64,000 nucleotides of DNA from Lentisphaerae bacterium ADurb.Bin082 (lineage in GTDB: Bacteria; Verrucomicrobiota; Lentisphaeria; Oligosphaerales; Oligosphaeraceae): positions 1 through 64,000 of the forward strand of contig MWEG01000073.1 in NCBI GenBank assembly GCA_002070945.1, given 5' to 3'. The notes beneath the pieces were generated by a model, which searched no databases, was not told the origin of the DNA, and worked only from the letters and a program-made list of their open reading frames with translations. The position numbers were made by a program, and so were the translations under genes. Below are positions 1 through 7,198 of this stretch, piece by piece; positions within the stretch are counted from its first letter, which is position 1; each line of letters opens with the position of its first letter.

Positions 1-1
1 T

Positions 2-520
2 CGAATCGATTGTATCCGCAACCGCCATGCCGCTTTGCGCGATTTCTTCCAAAACATCCTGAAGGCGCCATACCAGGAAGCTGACGCTGCGGCCTGCCGG
101 GTCGAGCATGCCCTGAATGATGAGATGATGTCGAAACTCGTGCTTCTGGCAGAGGCCATCAGCACGCGGGACGACTGCCGGCAGCTGCGGGCCTACCTGT
201 CCCGGGTCATGCCGGAACTGCGCACTGAAAGCACCACGGGCGCCCCCTTGGTCGCCCTCAGCGAACTCCAGGAAGGCCAGCGCGGCATCGTCGTCAAGGT
301 TGACGACAACCTGCGCGGCATCAAGAAATTCGCAGACCTCGGCCTTGTCCGCGGCAGTCTTCTGCAAATGGAAGGCCATGCTCCCTTTGGCGATCTTTTG
401 CGCATCAAGGTGATGAGCAGCAGCCTGTCTCTGCGTCGCCAGGACGCCGCCCATATCTGGGTACGGCTGACTGACAATCCCGCCGACAGCATGAACACCT
501 CACCCCAAGGCAGCCGATGA
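2..520 (+). CDS. DtxR-family metal-dependent regulator with C-terminal FeoA domain (5' truncated by window edge)
   Basis: The frame is open to the left edge of the window, so this is the C-terminal part of a longer protein. The first residues (RNRHAALRDFFQNIL, then ACRVEHALNDEMMSKL) match the metal-binding and dimerisation region of DtxR/MntR repressors, where the His, Cys/Glu and Glu-His residues bind Fe or Mn. An SH3-like FeoA domain follows over roughly the last 80 residues (LSELQEGQRGIVVKV, LGLVRGS). A DNA-binding wing-helix is expected upstream of the window. The stop codon overlaps the feoB start (ATGA), so the two are translationally coupled. Its probable job is iron-responsive control of feoB, with the FeoA domain either sensing or assisting transport. 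A TTG at position 35 could act as a start, but it lies inside the conserved domain and is unlikely. Confidence 0.8.
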   Translation, partial: RIDCIRNRHAALRDFFQNILKAPYQEADAAACRVEHALNDEMMSKLVLLAEAISTRDDCRQLRAYLSRVMPELRTESTTGAPLVALSELQEGQRGIVVKVDDNLRGIKKFADLGLVRGSLLQMEGHAPFGDLLRIKVMSSSLSLRRQDAAHIWVRLTDNPADSMNTSPQGSR

Positions 521-2670
521 CGACCATGACCTCCTATCGCGTTGCCCTGGCCGGCAATCCAAATAGCGGGAAGACCACTATTTTCAATGCCTTGACCGGC
601 ACTCGCCAGCACGTCGGCAACTATCCTGGCGTCACTGTCGAGCGCAAATCCGGCGTCTGCCGCCTTGACGGCCTGAACATCGAGCTGGTTGACCTGCCCG
701 GCATCTACAGCTTGTCGGCCTCCTCCATTGAGGAGAAGATCGTTTTCCAGGAGCTGCTGTCTACGCGGCTGGACCTGATCGTCAACGTCATTGATGCGGG
801 CAATGTGCAGCGCAACCTGTATCTGACCACCCAGTTGGCAGAACTGGGCATCCCCATGCTCCTGACCTTCAACATGGCTGACGACGCCCGCCGCAATGGC
901 CTCCAATTCAACCTGCCGATGCTGGAAAAGTACTTTGGCGCACCCATCGTCGAAACCGTCGGCTCCCGCGAGGAAGGCATTGACGAGCTGAAAGCCGCCA
1001 TCGCCAAGGCCCTGCGCCAGCTCGCCGCCCCGCCGACGCCGATGCGCTATGACCAGGAGACTGACGACGCCATCCAGGACATCACCGCCGCCATCAGCCA
1101 GCTGCCGCCCCCGCCAGGACAGCCGATTCCGCCGCGCTACTTCGCCATCAAGCTGCTCGAAAACGACCCCGAAGTGAGCGCCCTGCCCACTTTTGCCGAG
1201 GTCTTGCCGCTGGCCGCCTCCTGGCGGGACCGCCTCGCCCTTCGACACGGCCTCAATAGCAACACGCTCATGGCCGACTGCCGCTACGGCATGATTGCCG
1301 GCGCCTGCCGCGAAGCCATCTCCTACAGCCATGAACATCGCCAGCAGCTGTCAGACGCGCTGGACAAGGTGCTGACCAACCGTTTTCTTGGCCTGCCCAT
1401 CTTCCTGCTCATCATGCTGGCGGTCTTCACCTTCACGTTCACTTGCGGAGAGCCGTTCGTCAAGCTCATCGACTTTTTCTTCACGCGACTGGCAGCTGGC
1501 CTAGGCGCACTCTGGCCCGACTCTACTTTGCCGCTGCTCAAGGCCCTGGTGCTGGAGGGCGTCATCGGCGGCGTTGGCGGCGTACTTATGTTCCTGCCTA
1601 ACATCCTGCTGCTGTTTCTGGCAATTGCCTTCCTGGAGGGCACTGGCTACATGTCCAGGGCTGCCTTTGTCATGGACGGCTTCATGCACAAGTTCGGCCT
1701 GCACGGCAAGAGTTTCATTCCCATGCTGCTGGGCTTCGGCTGCACTGTCCCGGCGGTCATGGCCACCCGCACCATCGAATCAGAACGCGACCGCATCACC
1801 ACCATCCTGATTCTTCCCCTTATGAGCTGCAGCGCTCGCCTGACCATCTACCTGCTGTTCATCCCCACCTTCTTTGTCGAACGCTGGCAGCCCATCGTAT
1901 TATGGATCGTCTATCTGCTCGGTGCTGCCATCGCCCTCGGCGGCGCGGTACTGCTGAAGTCAACTCTTTTCAAGGGCGACGACGAAGTCTTTGTCATGGA
2001 ACTGCCCCCCTACCGCCTGCCGACACTCAAGAGCCTGCTCATCCATACGGGCGAACGCGCCATCATGTATCTGCACAAGGCCGGCACCATCATCCTTGCC
2101 GCCTCCATCATCCTCTTCTTCATCAACACGTTCCCGCGCCCGCAAACCTACACCGTGGATTACGAGGCCGAGGCTGCCGACATCGTCGCCAGCAACCTGC
2201 CCTGGGATGAGACCAAAGAGGCTCTCTGCACCCTCAACTCCCAACGCCGCGCCGAAGAGCTGGAATACTCCATCGCCGGCCGGATAGGAAAGAAAATCAA
2301 CCTGGTCATGCGACATGCCGGCTTTGACTGGAAAGCCAGCTCAGCCCTAGTCGGCGCCTTTGCCGCCAAGGAGCTCTTCGTCTCCCAGTTGGCCATCCTC
2401 AACACGGTCAGTGACAGCGATTGCGACGATGCCAACGAAATGCTCCGCGACCGCCTGCGCGCCTCCTACACGCCGCTGCAAGCATTCAGCATCATTCTGT
2501 TCTGCCTGATTTCCATGCCCTGCGTCGCCACGGTCGCCGTGGTCAAGCGCGAAGCCAACTCCTGGCGCCTCGCCATCGCCCAGCTCGCTGCCCTGACTGC
2601 CATGGCTTTCGTCGTTTCGTTCCTGGTCTACCAGGGCGGACTCCTCCTCGGCTTCAGCGGCGGCGTCTGA
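517..2670 (+). CDS. feoB: Ferrous iron transport protein B (FeoB)
   Basis: Inner-membrane Fe(II) transporter of 717 residues, a normal length for the family. The N-terminal G-protein domain shows G1 GNPNSGKTT at residues 13-21, G3 DLPG at 59-62 and G4 NMAD at 119-122. It is followed by a helical spacer and the membrane part with the two FeoB gate regions (EGTGYMSRAAFVMD; LGFGCTVPAVMATRT) and a FeoB C-terminal segment. The ATG overlaps the stop of the preceding DtxR-FeoA gene by four bases, so they form an iron-uptake operon. No separate FeoA or FeoC follows; the FeoA function is probably supplied by the fused domain of the upstream protein. Confidence 0.95.
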   Translation: MTTMTSYRVALAGNPNSGKTTIFNALTGTRQHVGNYPGVTVERKSGVCRLDGLNIELVDLPGIYSLSASSIEEKIVFQELLSTRLDLIVNVIDAGNVQRNLYLTTQLAELGIPMLLTFNMADDARRNGLQFNLPMLEKYFGAPIVETVGSREEGIDELKAAIAKALRQLAAPPTPMRYDQETDDAIQDITAAISQLPPPPGQPIPPRYFAIKLLENDPEVSALPTFAEVLPLAASWRDRLALRHGLNSNTLMADCRYGMIAGACREAISYSHEHRQQLSDALDKVLTNRFLGLPIFLLIMLAVFTFTFTCGEPFVKLIDFFFTRLAAGLGALWPDSTLPLLKALVLEGVIGGVGGVLMFLPNILLLFLAIAFLEGTGYMSRAAFVMDGFMHKFGLHGKSFIPMLLGFGCTVPAVMATRTIESERDRITTILILPLMSCSARLTIYLLFIPTFFVERWQPIVLWIVYLLGAAIALGGAVLLKSTLFKGDDEVFVMELPPYRLPTLKSLLIHTGERAIMYLHKAGTIILAASIILFFINTFPRPQTYTVDYEAEAADIVASNLPWDETKEALCTLNSQRRAEELEYSIAGRIGKKINLVMRHAGFDWKASSALVGAFAAKELFVSQLAILNTVSDSDCDDANEMLRDRLRASYTPLQAFSIILFCLISMPCVATVAVVKREANSWRLAIAQLAALTAMAFVVSFLVYQGGLLLGFSGGV

Positions 2671-2756
2671 GCAAGGCCACGTCTTTGAGCCATGCCGTGC
2701 GAGCGCAGCGCTGTTCGCCTGCCACCATTTATCCACCACCACGTCAGCCTCAGCTC

Positions 2757-4106
2757 ATGTCCGCCTGGCAACCCTATCTCCCCTATAACGCCCTTCTCTG
2801 TCGCTATAACGAAATCGCGACTAAGGGACGCAACCGACGCCTTTTCGAGGAGCATCTGGCCGAGGGCCTGCAACGCGCCCTGGGAGGCGTCGGCCAGCTG
2901 GACTTCCGCTTTCCGCATGGCCGCATCTTCGCGCTCCCCAAGGTGCCCAAGTCTGTCTTTACGCCGGCTGATCTCGACTTGCTCAGGCAGAAAGCGCACC
3001 TGGTTCCCGGCCTGGTCTCGGTCTCGCCCGGCTTCCTACTCAATCCGGACATGGAGGAAATCGAAGACGCCGTATTGCAGCACTTTCCGACTGTCTACGC
3101 GGCCTTTCGCGCTTGTATGCCGCCGTTAGCGCTGACCTACGCCATGCGTGCCCGGCGTTCGGACAAGTCGTTCCCGCTGACCAGCGAACAGATTGAACGC
3201 CACTTTGCGGAACTCCTCCTCCCTGAGCGTCCGGAACTGCGCCTGGATCTGCGCCATGCCAACCTGGTCATGGAGCTGGAAGTCCGCAGCCGCCAGGCCT
3301 TCCTGTCCTTTGAACGCATTGCCGGCGCGGGCGGACTGCCCCCCGGCACTGGCGGCCGCGTCCTGGCCCTGCTTTCCGGCGGCTTTGACTCGCCAGTCGC
3401 TTGTCATCAGATGATGCGCCGCGGTTGCATGGTGGACTTCATCACCTTCCACAGTTCGCCTTATACCCCACCGGCGTATCTGACCAAGGTCTGCACCTTA
3501 GTGCGCAAGCTGAACGAATGTCAACGCCGCGGCCGCCTGGTCGCCGTCAACCTTCTTCCTGCTCAGCTGGCCATCCGCGACCATTGCCGAAGCCGCCATC
3601 GCACCGTGCTCTATCGGCGCTTTATGGTTCGCATCGCCGCCCTGGTCGCCAAGGACTTCAATGCCATGGCCTTAGTGACCGGCGACAACCTCGGTCAAGT
3701 CGCCAGCCAGACTCTGCCAAACATGGCGGCCATCAATGACGCTGCGCCAATCATGGTTCTGCGACCGCTGCTGACGTATGACAAGCTCGACACTCTGGCT
3801 ATTGCCGAACGCATCGGCACCTACGCCATTTCCGTCGAACCAATTCCAGACAGCTGCACCGTATTCGCTCCAGACGACCCGGCCACCGCCGTCGAACTCA
3901 AAGCCATCCTGGACGATGAAGCCAGTCTTGACATCCCCAGCCTGCTCAAGGCCTGCCTGTCTGGCGCCTGCATCATCAACGTCGACTCCATGCGCCAACA
4001 TGACTACTTGAAAATCCACCCGCACGCAGACGACCTGCCAGAAACGCCAGCATCTCAAAATGACCACGTGCAGCCAACAACGGGGGAGCATGACGAAATG
4101 GCTTGA
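2757..4106 (+). CDS. thiI: tRNA 4-thiouridine synthetase ThiI, short form
   Basis: Adenylates U8 of tRNA and transfers sulfur to it; in many bacteria it also serves thiamine synthesis. The 449-residue product has an N-terminal ferredoxin-like/THUMP part (LLCRYNEIATKGRNRRLFEEH), a PP-loop SGGFDSPVA near residue 205, the family signature TGDNLGQVASQTL, and a Cys in PDSCTVFAPDDP near residue 367. There is no C-terminal rhodanese domain, so it belongs to the short ThiI class that needs a separate sulfur donor. The open frame extends upstream into feoB, but that part has no family similarity. The ATG at 2757 starts the typical ThiI N-terminus and was chosen for that reason. Confidence 0.92.
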   Translation: MSAWQPYLPYNALLCRYNEIATKGRNRRLFEEHLAEGLQRALGGVGQLDFRFPHGRIFALPKVPKSVFTPADLDLLRQKAHLVPGLVSVSPGFLLNPDMEEIEDAVLQHFPTVYAAFRACMPPLALTYAMRARRSDKSFPLTSEQIERHFAELLLPERPELRLDLRHANLVMELEVRSRQAFLSFERIAGAGGLPPGTGGRVLALLSGGFDSPVACHQMMRRGCMVDFITFHSSPYTPPAYLTKVCTLVRKLNECQRRGRLVAVNLLPAQLAIRDHCRSRHRTVLYRRFMVRIAALVAKDFNAMALVTGDNLGQVASQTLPNMAAINDAAPIMVLRPLLTYDKLDTLAIAERIGTYAISVEPIPDSCTVFAPDDPATAVELKAILDDEASLDIPSLLKACLSGACIINVDSMRQHDYLKIHPHADDLPETPASQNDHVQPTTGEHDEMA

Positions 4107-4159
4107 GACACCGTGAACGGACAGGCACGGACAGAGCACAACGGAACCCTACATTCCCG

Positions 4160-4325
4160 CTCACCGTCCACTAACGTCCATTAACGTCCACGTCCACTCT
4201 CCACTAATGTCCACTTTTGTCCACAGTCCATCGTCTACTAACGTCCACTAAAGTCCACTAACGTCCATTGTCCACTGTCCATTAAAGCGCCTTACCCTGG
4301 ACGCTTTGCTCCTCAACTTGCCGGA
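4160..4325. repeat. Dispersed GTCCA-rich repeat element, copy 1
   Basis: A degenerate array of GTCCACTAACGTCCATTAA-like units (about 4160-4280) ends in a short inverted repeat (AAAGCGCC...GGACGCTTT), then CTTGCCGGAAC and a conserved AATATCAATG-like end. The same order occurs at 60666-60845. It follows thiI and contains no credible ORF. The unit size is irregular (about 6-14 bp), which excludes a CRISPR array. Confidence 0.75.
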
Positions 4326-4385
4326 ACCCCGAATATCAATGAGTGTTCGGTTACGCTGATTTTCAGCATTTTTGCATTTTCGCGC

Positions 4386-4414
4386 TTGAAACTTCCTTGC
4401 CAGCAGGCTATAAT
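4386..4414 (+). promoter_or_regulatory. Sigma70-type promoter of repeat unit 1
   Basis: TTGAAA at 4386-4391, a 17-base spacer and TATAAT at 4409-4414. This is close to the ideal housekeeping promoter. Predicted transcription starts around 4420, directly at the 5' arm of the following hairpin. Confidence 0.65.
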
Positions 4415-4418
4415 TATA

Positions 4419-4492
4419 AACGACGGCGATTTTGACGTTACGAGCAGGCCACCTTGTTGGTAGCTGGCGTCAGAAATCGCCGTTGTTTTTTT
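4419..4492 (+). ncRNA. Candidate small hairpin RNA, copy 1
   Basis: About 73 nt from the predicted start to the end of a T tract. The 5' arm (4419-4437, AACGACGGCGATTTTGACG) pairs with the 3' arm (4468-4487) through about 19 base pairs with one bulged base. The 30-nt apical region can form a second small stem. The arm is followed directly by seven Ts (4486-4492), as in a factor-independent terminator. No family is recognised. Alternatives are a bare promoter-terminator repeat or a mobile palindromic element. Confidence 0.5.
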
Positions 4493-4516
4493 AGTACACA
4501 GCAGTACGTTTCGCGC

Positions 4517-4545
4517 TTGAAACTTCCTTGCCAGCAGGCTATAAT
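4517..4545 (+). promoter_or_regulatory. Sigma70-type promoter of repeat unit 2
   Basis: TTGAAA at 4517-4522, a 17-base spacer and TATAAT at 4540-4545. It is identical in layout to the promoter of unit 1. Confidence 0.65.
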
Positions 4546-4549
4546 TATA

Positions 4550-4623
4550 AACGACGGCGATTTTGACGTTACGAGCTTGGCCACATGTTGGCTGCTGGCG
4601 TCAGGAGTCGCCGTCGTTTTTTT
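4550..4623 (+). ncRNA. Candidate small hairpin RNA, copy 2
   Basis: Second copy of the hairpin. The 5' arm (4550-4568) is unchanged. The 3' arm (4599-4618, CGTCAGGAGTCGCCGTCGTT) differs from copy 1 at three positions, yet every change keeps a Watson-Crick or G-U pair. The apical loop has diverged (CAGGCCACCTTG versus CTTGGCCACATG). A T tract ends at 4623. Conservation of pairing with loop divergence suggests selection on RNA structure. Confidence 0.5.
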
Positions 4624-4629
4624 AGTACA

Positions 4630-4675
4630 CAGCAGTACGTAGTTCAAGCTTCAGCTTGCCGTACGTTGCCGCCTT
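4630..4675. repeat. Dispersed palindromic repeat (AAGCTTCAGCTTG core), copy 1
   Basis: GTAGTTCAAGCTTCAGCTTG followed by CGTACG. The same sequence occurs in inverse orientation at about 21050-21095, where it also ends next to a CGCGCTTT-like sequence resembling the start of the 131-bp unit. Confidence 0.55.
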
Positions 4676-4739
4676 GGGGAATGATCACAGTGGACATGGT
4701 GGACGTTGTGGACAGCGTAATCCAGGCTCTCTCTCGCCC

Positions 4740-4827
4740 CTCGCCCCTAACGAATTATGAATTATGAATTATGAAATGCGCCTCAGCATTCAACATTCAG
4801 CATTCAGCATTCAGTCCCTCGCCCCTC
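4740..4827. repeat. Heptamer-array element, copy 1 (three GAATTAT units, four CATTCA-type units)
   Basis: Flanked on both sides by CTCGCCCCT. Inside are GAATTAT x3 (4752-4772), the conserved linker AAATGCGCCTCAG, then CATTCAG/CATTCAA heptamers (about 4784-4813). Further copies are at 6148-6255 and, inverted with longer arrays, at 34273-34447. It lies directly after the stop of the first prepilin-like gene. Confidence 0.8.
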
Positions 4828-4850
4828 CAAAAGCCCCGCCGTCGTATTGC

Positions 4851-5642
4851 TTATTTAGTCCGATACCATGCTTTGCCATGTGCTTCCAGTCCTGCGCCGG
4901 TCAGGTACATATCCTGCGGCAAGGCAGTCGGCGTCGTCACTCCGGCAACGTGTCCGTCGGCCCAGAGAATATTGCATGTTTTCCGTCCATGCCTGGCCCA
5001 GGCGGCGCCTTCCGCCGTAGAGCGAGCAAGATTCAGCATGGAATTATGCGGAACCTCAGCCAAATCGGTGTTATAGTTGCCAATCCCGGAATCGCCGGCA
5101 TAGACTTTCTCCGAGGGATTGCGGTACTCGGAAAATCGGACCAGCTTCTTGTTTCCACTCACCATGGCCGACCAGCTGGCAAAGCAATGGCCCAGGGAGA
5201 CGCCGTACATCTGCCCCCAGTACCAACAGCTGTAGTAGGCTCTGGTGACGCCAAGCCGTTCCGGGCAGAAGAATTGATTGTTGCCCATGCCCGCGCTATA
5301 GGTTACGTCAGTGTACTTCAGCCAGGACAAAATAGCCCCATACGAAGCAGAATTGTGGTTCGAGGACAACCTCGTCAATCCCATGGCATACAGACCCTCC
5401 ACGTAGGCATCGCCGCAGACATATCTCATCGTATGCGGCAAAGTCGAATCCTCGTTGTCATCAGCATACAGAAGCACAGAGATACCTACCTGCTTCAAGT
5501 TGCTGACACAGCTGATGGTGCGGGCTTTATCCCTGGCCTTGGACAAGGCCGGCAGCAGCATCGACGCCAGAATCGCGATGATGGCAATCACCACTAGAAG
5601 TTCAATCAACGTAAAGAACACCACTTGCTTCAACGTCTTCAT
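4851..5642 (-). CDS. Prepilin-like (pseudopilin) protein with N-terminal methylation motif, copy 1
   Basis: 263 residues. Residues 9-25 are [17 protein letters not shown], the type IV pilin/type II pseudopilin signal and hydrophobic helix, followed by [24 protein letters not shown]. The C-terminal region contains [17 protein letters not shown], typical of the DUF1559-like prepilin family abundant in Lentisphaerae and Planctomycetes. The residue before the FTLIEL phenylalanine is Phe, not the usual Gly. The ATG at 5642 was chosen over the upstream in-frame start because an AGGAGG box lies seven bases before it and the same start is used by the paralogue at 6273-7067. Its function in these phyla is unknown; it is probably an exported or envelope-anchored protein. 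Confidence 0.85.
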   Translation of the reverse strand: MKTLKQVVFFTLIELLVVIAIIAILASMLLPALSKARDKARTISCVSNLKQVGISVLLYADDNEDSTLPHTMRYVCGDAYVEGLYAMGLTRLSSNHNSASYGAILSWLKYTDVTYSAGMGNNQFFCPERLGVTRAYYSCWYWGQMYGVSLGHCFASWSAMVSGNKKLVRFSEYRNPSEKVYAGDSGIGNYNTDLAEVPHNSMLNLARSTAEGAAWARHGRKTCNILWADGHVAGVTTPTALPQDMYLTGAGLEAHGKAWYRTK

Positions 5643-5644
5643 TT

Positions 5645-5669
5645 TGCCTCCTTTTCGGCGCCTGCCGAA
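5645..5669 (-). promoter_or_regulatory. Hairpin plus strong RBS before prepilin copy 1
   Basis: On the minus strand TTCGGCAGGCGCCGAA forms a 6-bp stem-loop that ends directly before AAAGGAGGCAAA and the ATG. The same hairpin-RBS unit precedes the second prepilin-like gene, with one loop base changed. Confidence 0.5.
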
Positions 5670-6040
5670 CACTGTGCTCTTTCACCTCAACTTTCGAGAC
5701 TCATTTACCCGGAACCGTTTCGCAGCCATTCCATTAGGGCTATGTTCAGGATCAAGTAACATGCCTATGATAAAGCAAGCGAGCCAACACTACCACAGGA
5801 TGGGCTGCCAAACCCAAAAGAGGCGGCATGAACTTGCTGAAGCGTACTCTAATCGCTTTCTAACAATTATTCAAATTCATTCCGGAACATTTACTCACCA
5901 AGCTTGACCTGGAAGCATCCAGCTTACTTGGAAAAGTTGATCAACTTATGCCCGACCAAGTCATGCTGTTGCTCTGATGCATGCTCTGCGCGCCCACTCC
6001 ATCAGCCTAAATCACGTTATGATTTCCGGAGCAAAAGCAG
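5670..6040. other. Intergenic DNA upstream of prepilin copy 1; no gene seen
   Basis: No ORF with a ribosome binding site or recognisable protein was found. It must contain the promoter of the 4851-5642 gene, but no clear -35/-10 pair stands out. Its base composition is more AT-rich than the flanking genes. Confidence 0.4.
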
Positions 6041-6085
6041 CGGGCCACCTGGTCATGAAAACCAGGCGGCCCGTAATTTTTTTGG
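6041..6085 (+). terminator. Strong factor-independent terminator, possibly bidirectional
   Basis: CGGGCC-A-CCTGGT, a 7-base loop, then ACCAGG-C-GGCCCG form a 12-bp stem with one central mismatch, followed by TAATTTTTTT on the plus strand. On the minus strand the stem is followed by a weaker TTTT, so it may also end the transcript of the 6273-7067 gene. No plus-strand gene for it to terminate is visible. Confidence 0.7.
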
Positions 6086-6147
6086 AATACTCAGGCGGCT
6101 GTGGACGTTGCGGACATAGTGGACGGCGGCGTCCAGGCTACCTCTCG

Positions 6148-6255
6148 CCCCTCGCCCCTAACGAATTATGAATTATGAATTATGAATTATGAAATGCGCC
6201 TCAGCATTCAACATTCAGCATTCAACATTCAGCATTCAGTCCCTCGCCCCTAGAC
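6148..6255. repeat. Heptamer-array element, copy 2 (four GAATTAT units, five CATTCA-type units)
   Basis: Same flanks (CTCGCCCCT) and linker as copy 1, but each heptamer array has gained one unit: GAATTAT x4 at 6163-6190 and CATTCA-type x5 at about 6202-6239. It is placed identically after the second prepilin-like gene, so it was duplicated together with the gene. Confidence 0.8.
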
Positions 6256-6272
6256 AAAGCCCCTCCGTCGTA

Positions 6273-7067
6273 TTACCATTTAGTCCGGTACCATGCTTTG
6301 CCGTGTGCTTCCAGCCCTGCGCCGGTCAAGTACATATCCTGCGGCAAGGCAGTCGGCGTCGTCACTCCGGCGACGTGTCCGTCAGCCCAGAGGATATTGC
6401 AGGTTTTCCGTCCATGCCTGGCCCAAGCGACGCCCTCAGCCGCAGTGCGACCAAGTTGCAGCATGGAATTCTGCGGAACCTCAGCTAAATCGGTGGTATT
6501 GGCGCCCAGCCCGGAATCGCCGGCATAAACTTTCCCGGAGGGATCACGGTAATCAAGAAGTCGCGCCAGCTTCTTCCTGCCGATCGACAGTTCCGTCCAG
6601 CTGGCGAAGCTATGCGCCAGGGAGACGCCGTACATCTGCCCCCAGTACCAGCAGCTGTAGTAGGCCCTGGTGACGCCGAGCCGTTCCGGGCAGAAGAATT
6701 GATTGTTGCCCATGCTGACGCCATAGGTCACGTCAGAGTACTTCAGCCAGGACAGAATAGCCCCATACGAAGTGGAAGCATACTCACTGGACAACTTCGG
6801 CAATCCCAGGGCATACAGGCCTTGCACATAGTCTGAACTGGTGACATATCTCAGGTAATGCGGCAAGGTCGAATCTTCGTTGTCATCAGCATACAGAAGT
6901 AAGGAGATGCCTACCTGCTTCAAGTTGCTGACGCAGCTGATGGTGCGGGCTTTGTCCCTGGCCTTAGACAAGGCCGGCAGCAGCATCGCCGCCAGAATGG
7001 CGATGATGGCAATCACTACTAAAAGTTCAATCAACGTAAAAAACACCACTCGCTTCAACGTCTTCAT
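6273..7067 (-). CDS. Prepilin-like (pseudopilin) protein with N-terminal methylation motif, copy 2
   Basis: 264 residues, a close paralogue of the 4851-5642 product along its whole length. It has the same [19 protein letters not shown] start, the same [19 protein letters not shown] region and the same C-terminal end. Differences concentrate in the central part around residues 75-110 and 160-185. The RBS is AGGAGG seven bases before the ATG. As in copy 1, Phe precedes the FTLIEL segment. Copies 1 and 2 with their flanks form a tandem segmental duplication of about 1.4 kb. The role is not known. Confidence 0.85.
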   Translation of the reverse strand: MKTLKRVVFFTLIELLVVIAIIAILAAMLLPALSKARDKARTISCVSNLKQVGISLLLYADDNEDSTLPHYLRYVTSSDYVQGLYALGLPKLSSEYASTSYGAILSWLKYSDVTYGVSMGNNQFFCPERLGVTRAYYSCWYWGQMYGVSLAHSFASWTELSIGRKKLARLLDYRDPSGKVYAGDSGLGANTTDLAEVPQNSMLQLGRTAAEGVAWARHGRKTCNILWADGHVAGVTTPTALPQDMYLTGAGLEAHGKAWYRTKW

Positions 7068-7069
7068 CT

Positions 7070-7094
7070 TGCCTCCTTTTCGGCGCTTGCCGAA
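7070..7094 (-). promoter_or_regulatory. Hairpin plus strong RBS before prepilin copy 2
   Basis: TTCGGCAAGCGCCGAA stem-loop followed by AAAGGAGGCAAG and the ATG. It matches the element upstream of copy 1; the stem is intact and only the loop differs. Confidence 0.5.
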
Positions 7095-7198
7095 CGCTTA
7101 CCCACCTTCACTTCAACCCGTTGCGACTGATTTAAACGAGACTGTTTAACACTTCTTTCTTGCTTGGTACACCCCCCGGCAAAACCGACGCGACCGGG

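Larger units (their letters stand above)
4380..4640 (+). repeat. Tandem direct repeat, two copies of a 131-bp unit
   Basis: Unit 1 covers 4380-4510 and unit 2 covers 4511-4640. The first ~65 bases of each unit are almost identical; the second half differs at scattered positions. Each unit contains one promoter-like sequence and one terminator-like hairpin in the same order and spacing. Short ORFs crossing the units are fully explained by the repeat and are not believed. Confidence 0.85.

Noticed and set aside
193-1338. Long minus-strand ORF antisense to feoB
   Set aside because: No similarity to any family and out of keeping with the strong feoB coding signal on the plus strand.
2421-2756. 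N-terminal extension of ThiI reaching into feoB
   Set aside because: The translation has no ThiI similarity and overlaps feoB; the conserved N-terminus begins at 2757.
4380-4640. Integron attC-like sites or a CRISPR array
   Set aside because: Two tandem copies only, no cassette gene, no consistent GTTRRRY boundaries, and spacers are not unique between regular repeats. The promoter-terminator layout explains the structure better.
4438-4767. Short ORFs in the 131-bp repeats
   Set aside because: They are repeats of the same hairpin sequence and lack RBS; the unit is better explained as RNA.
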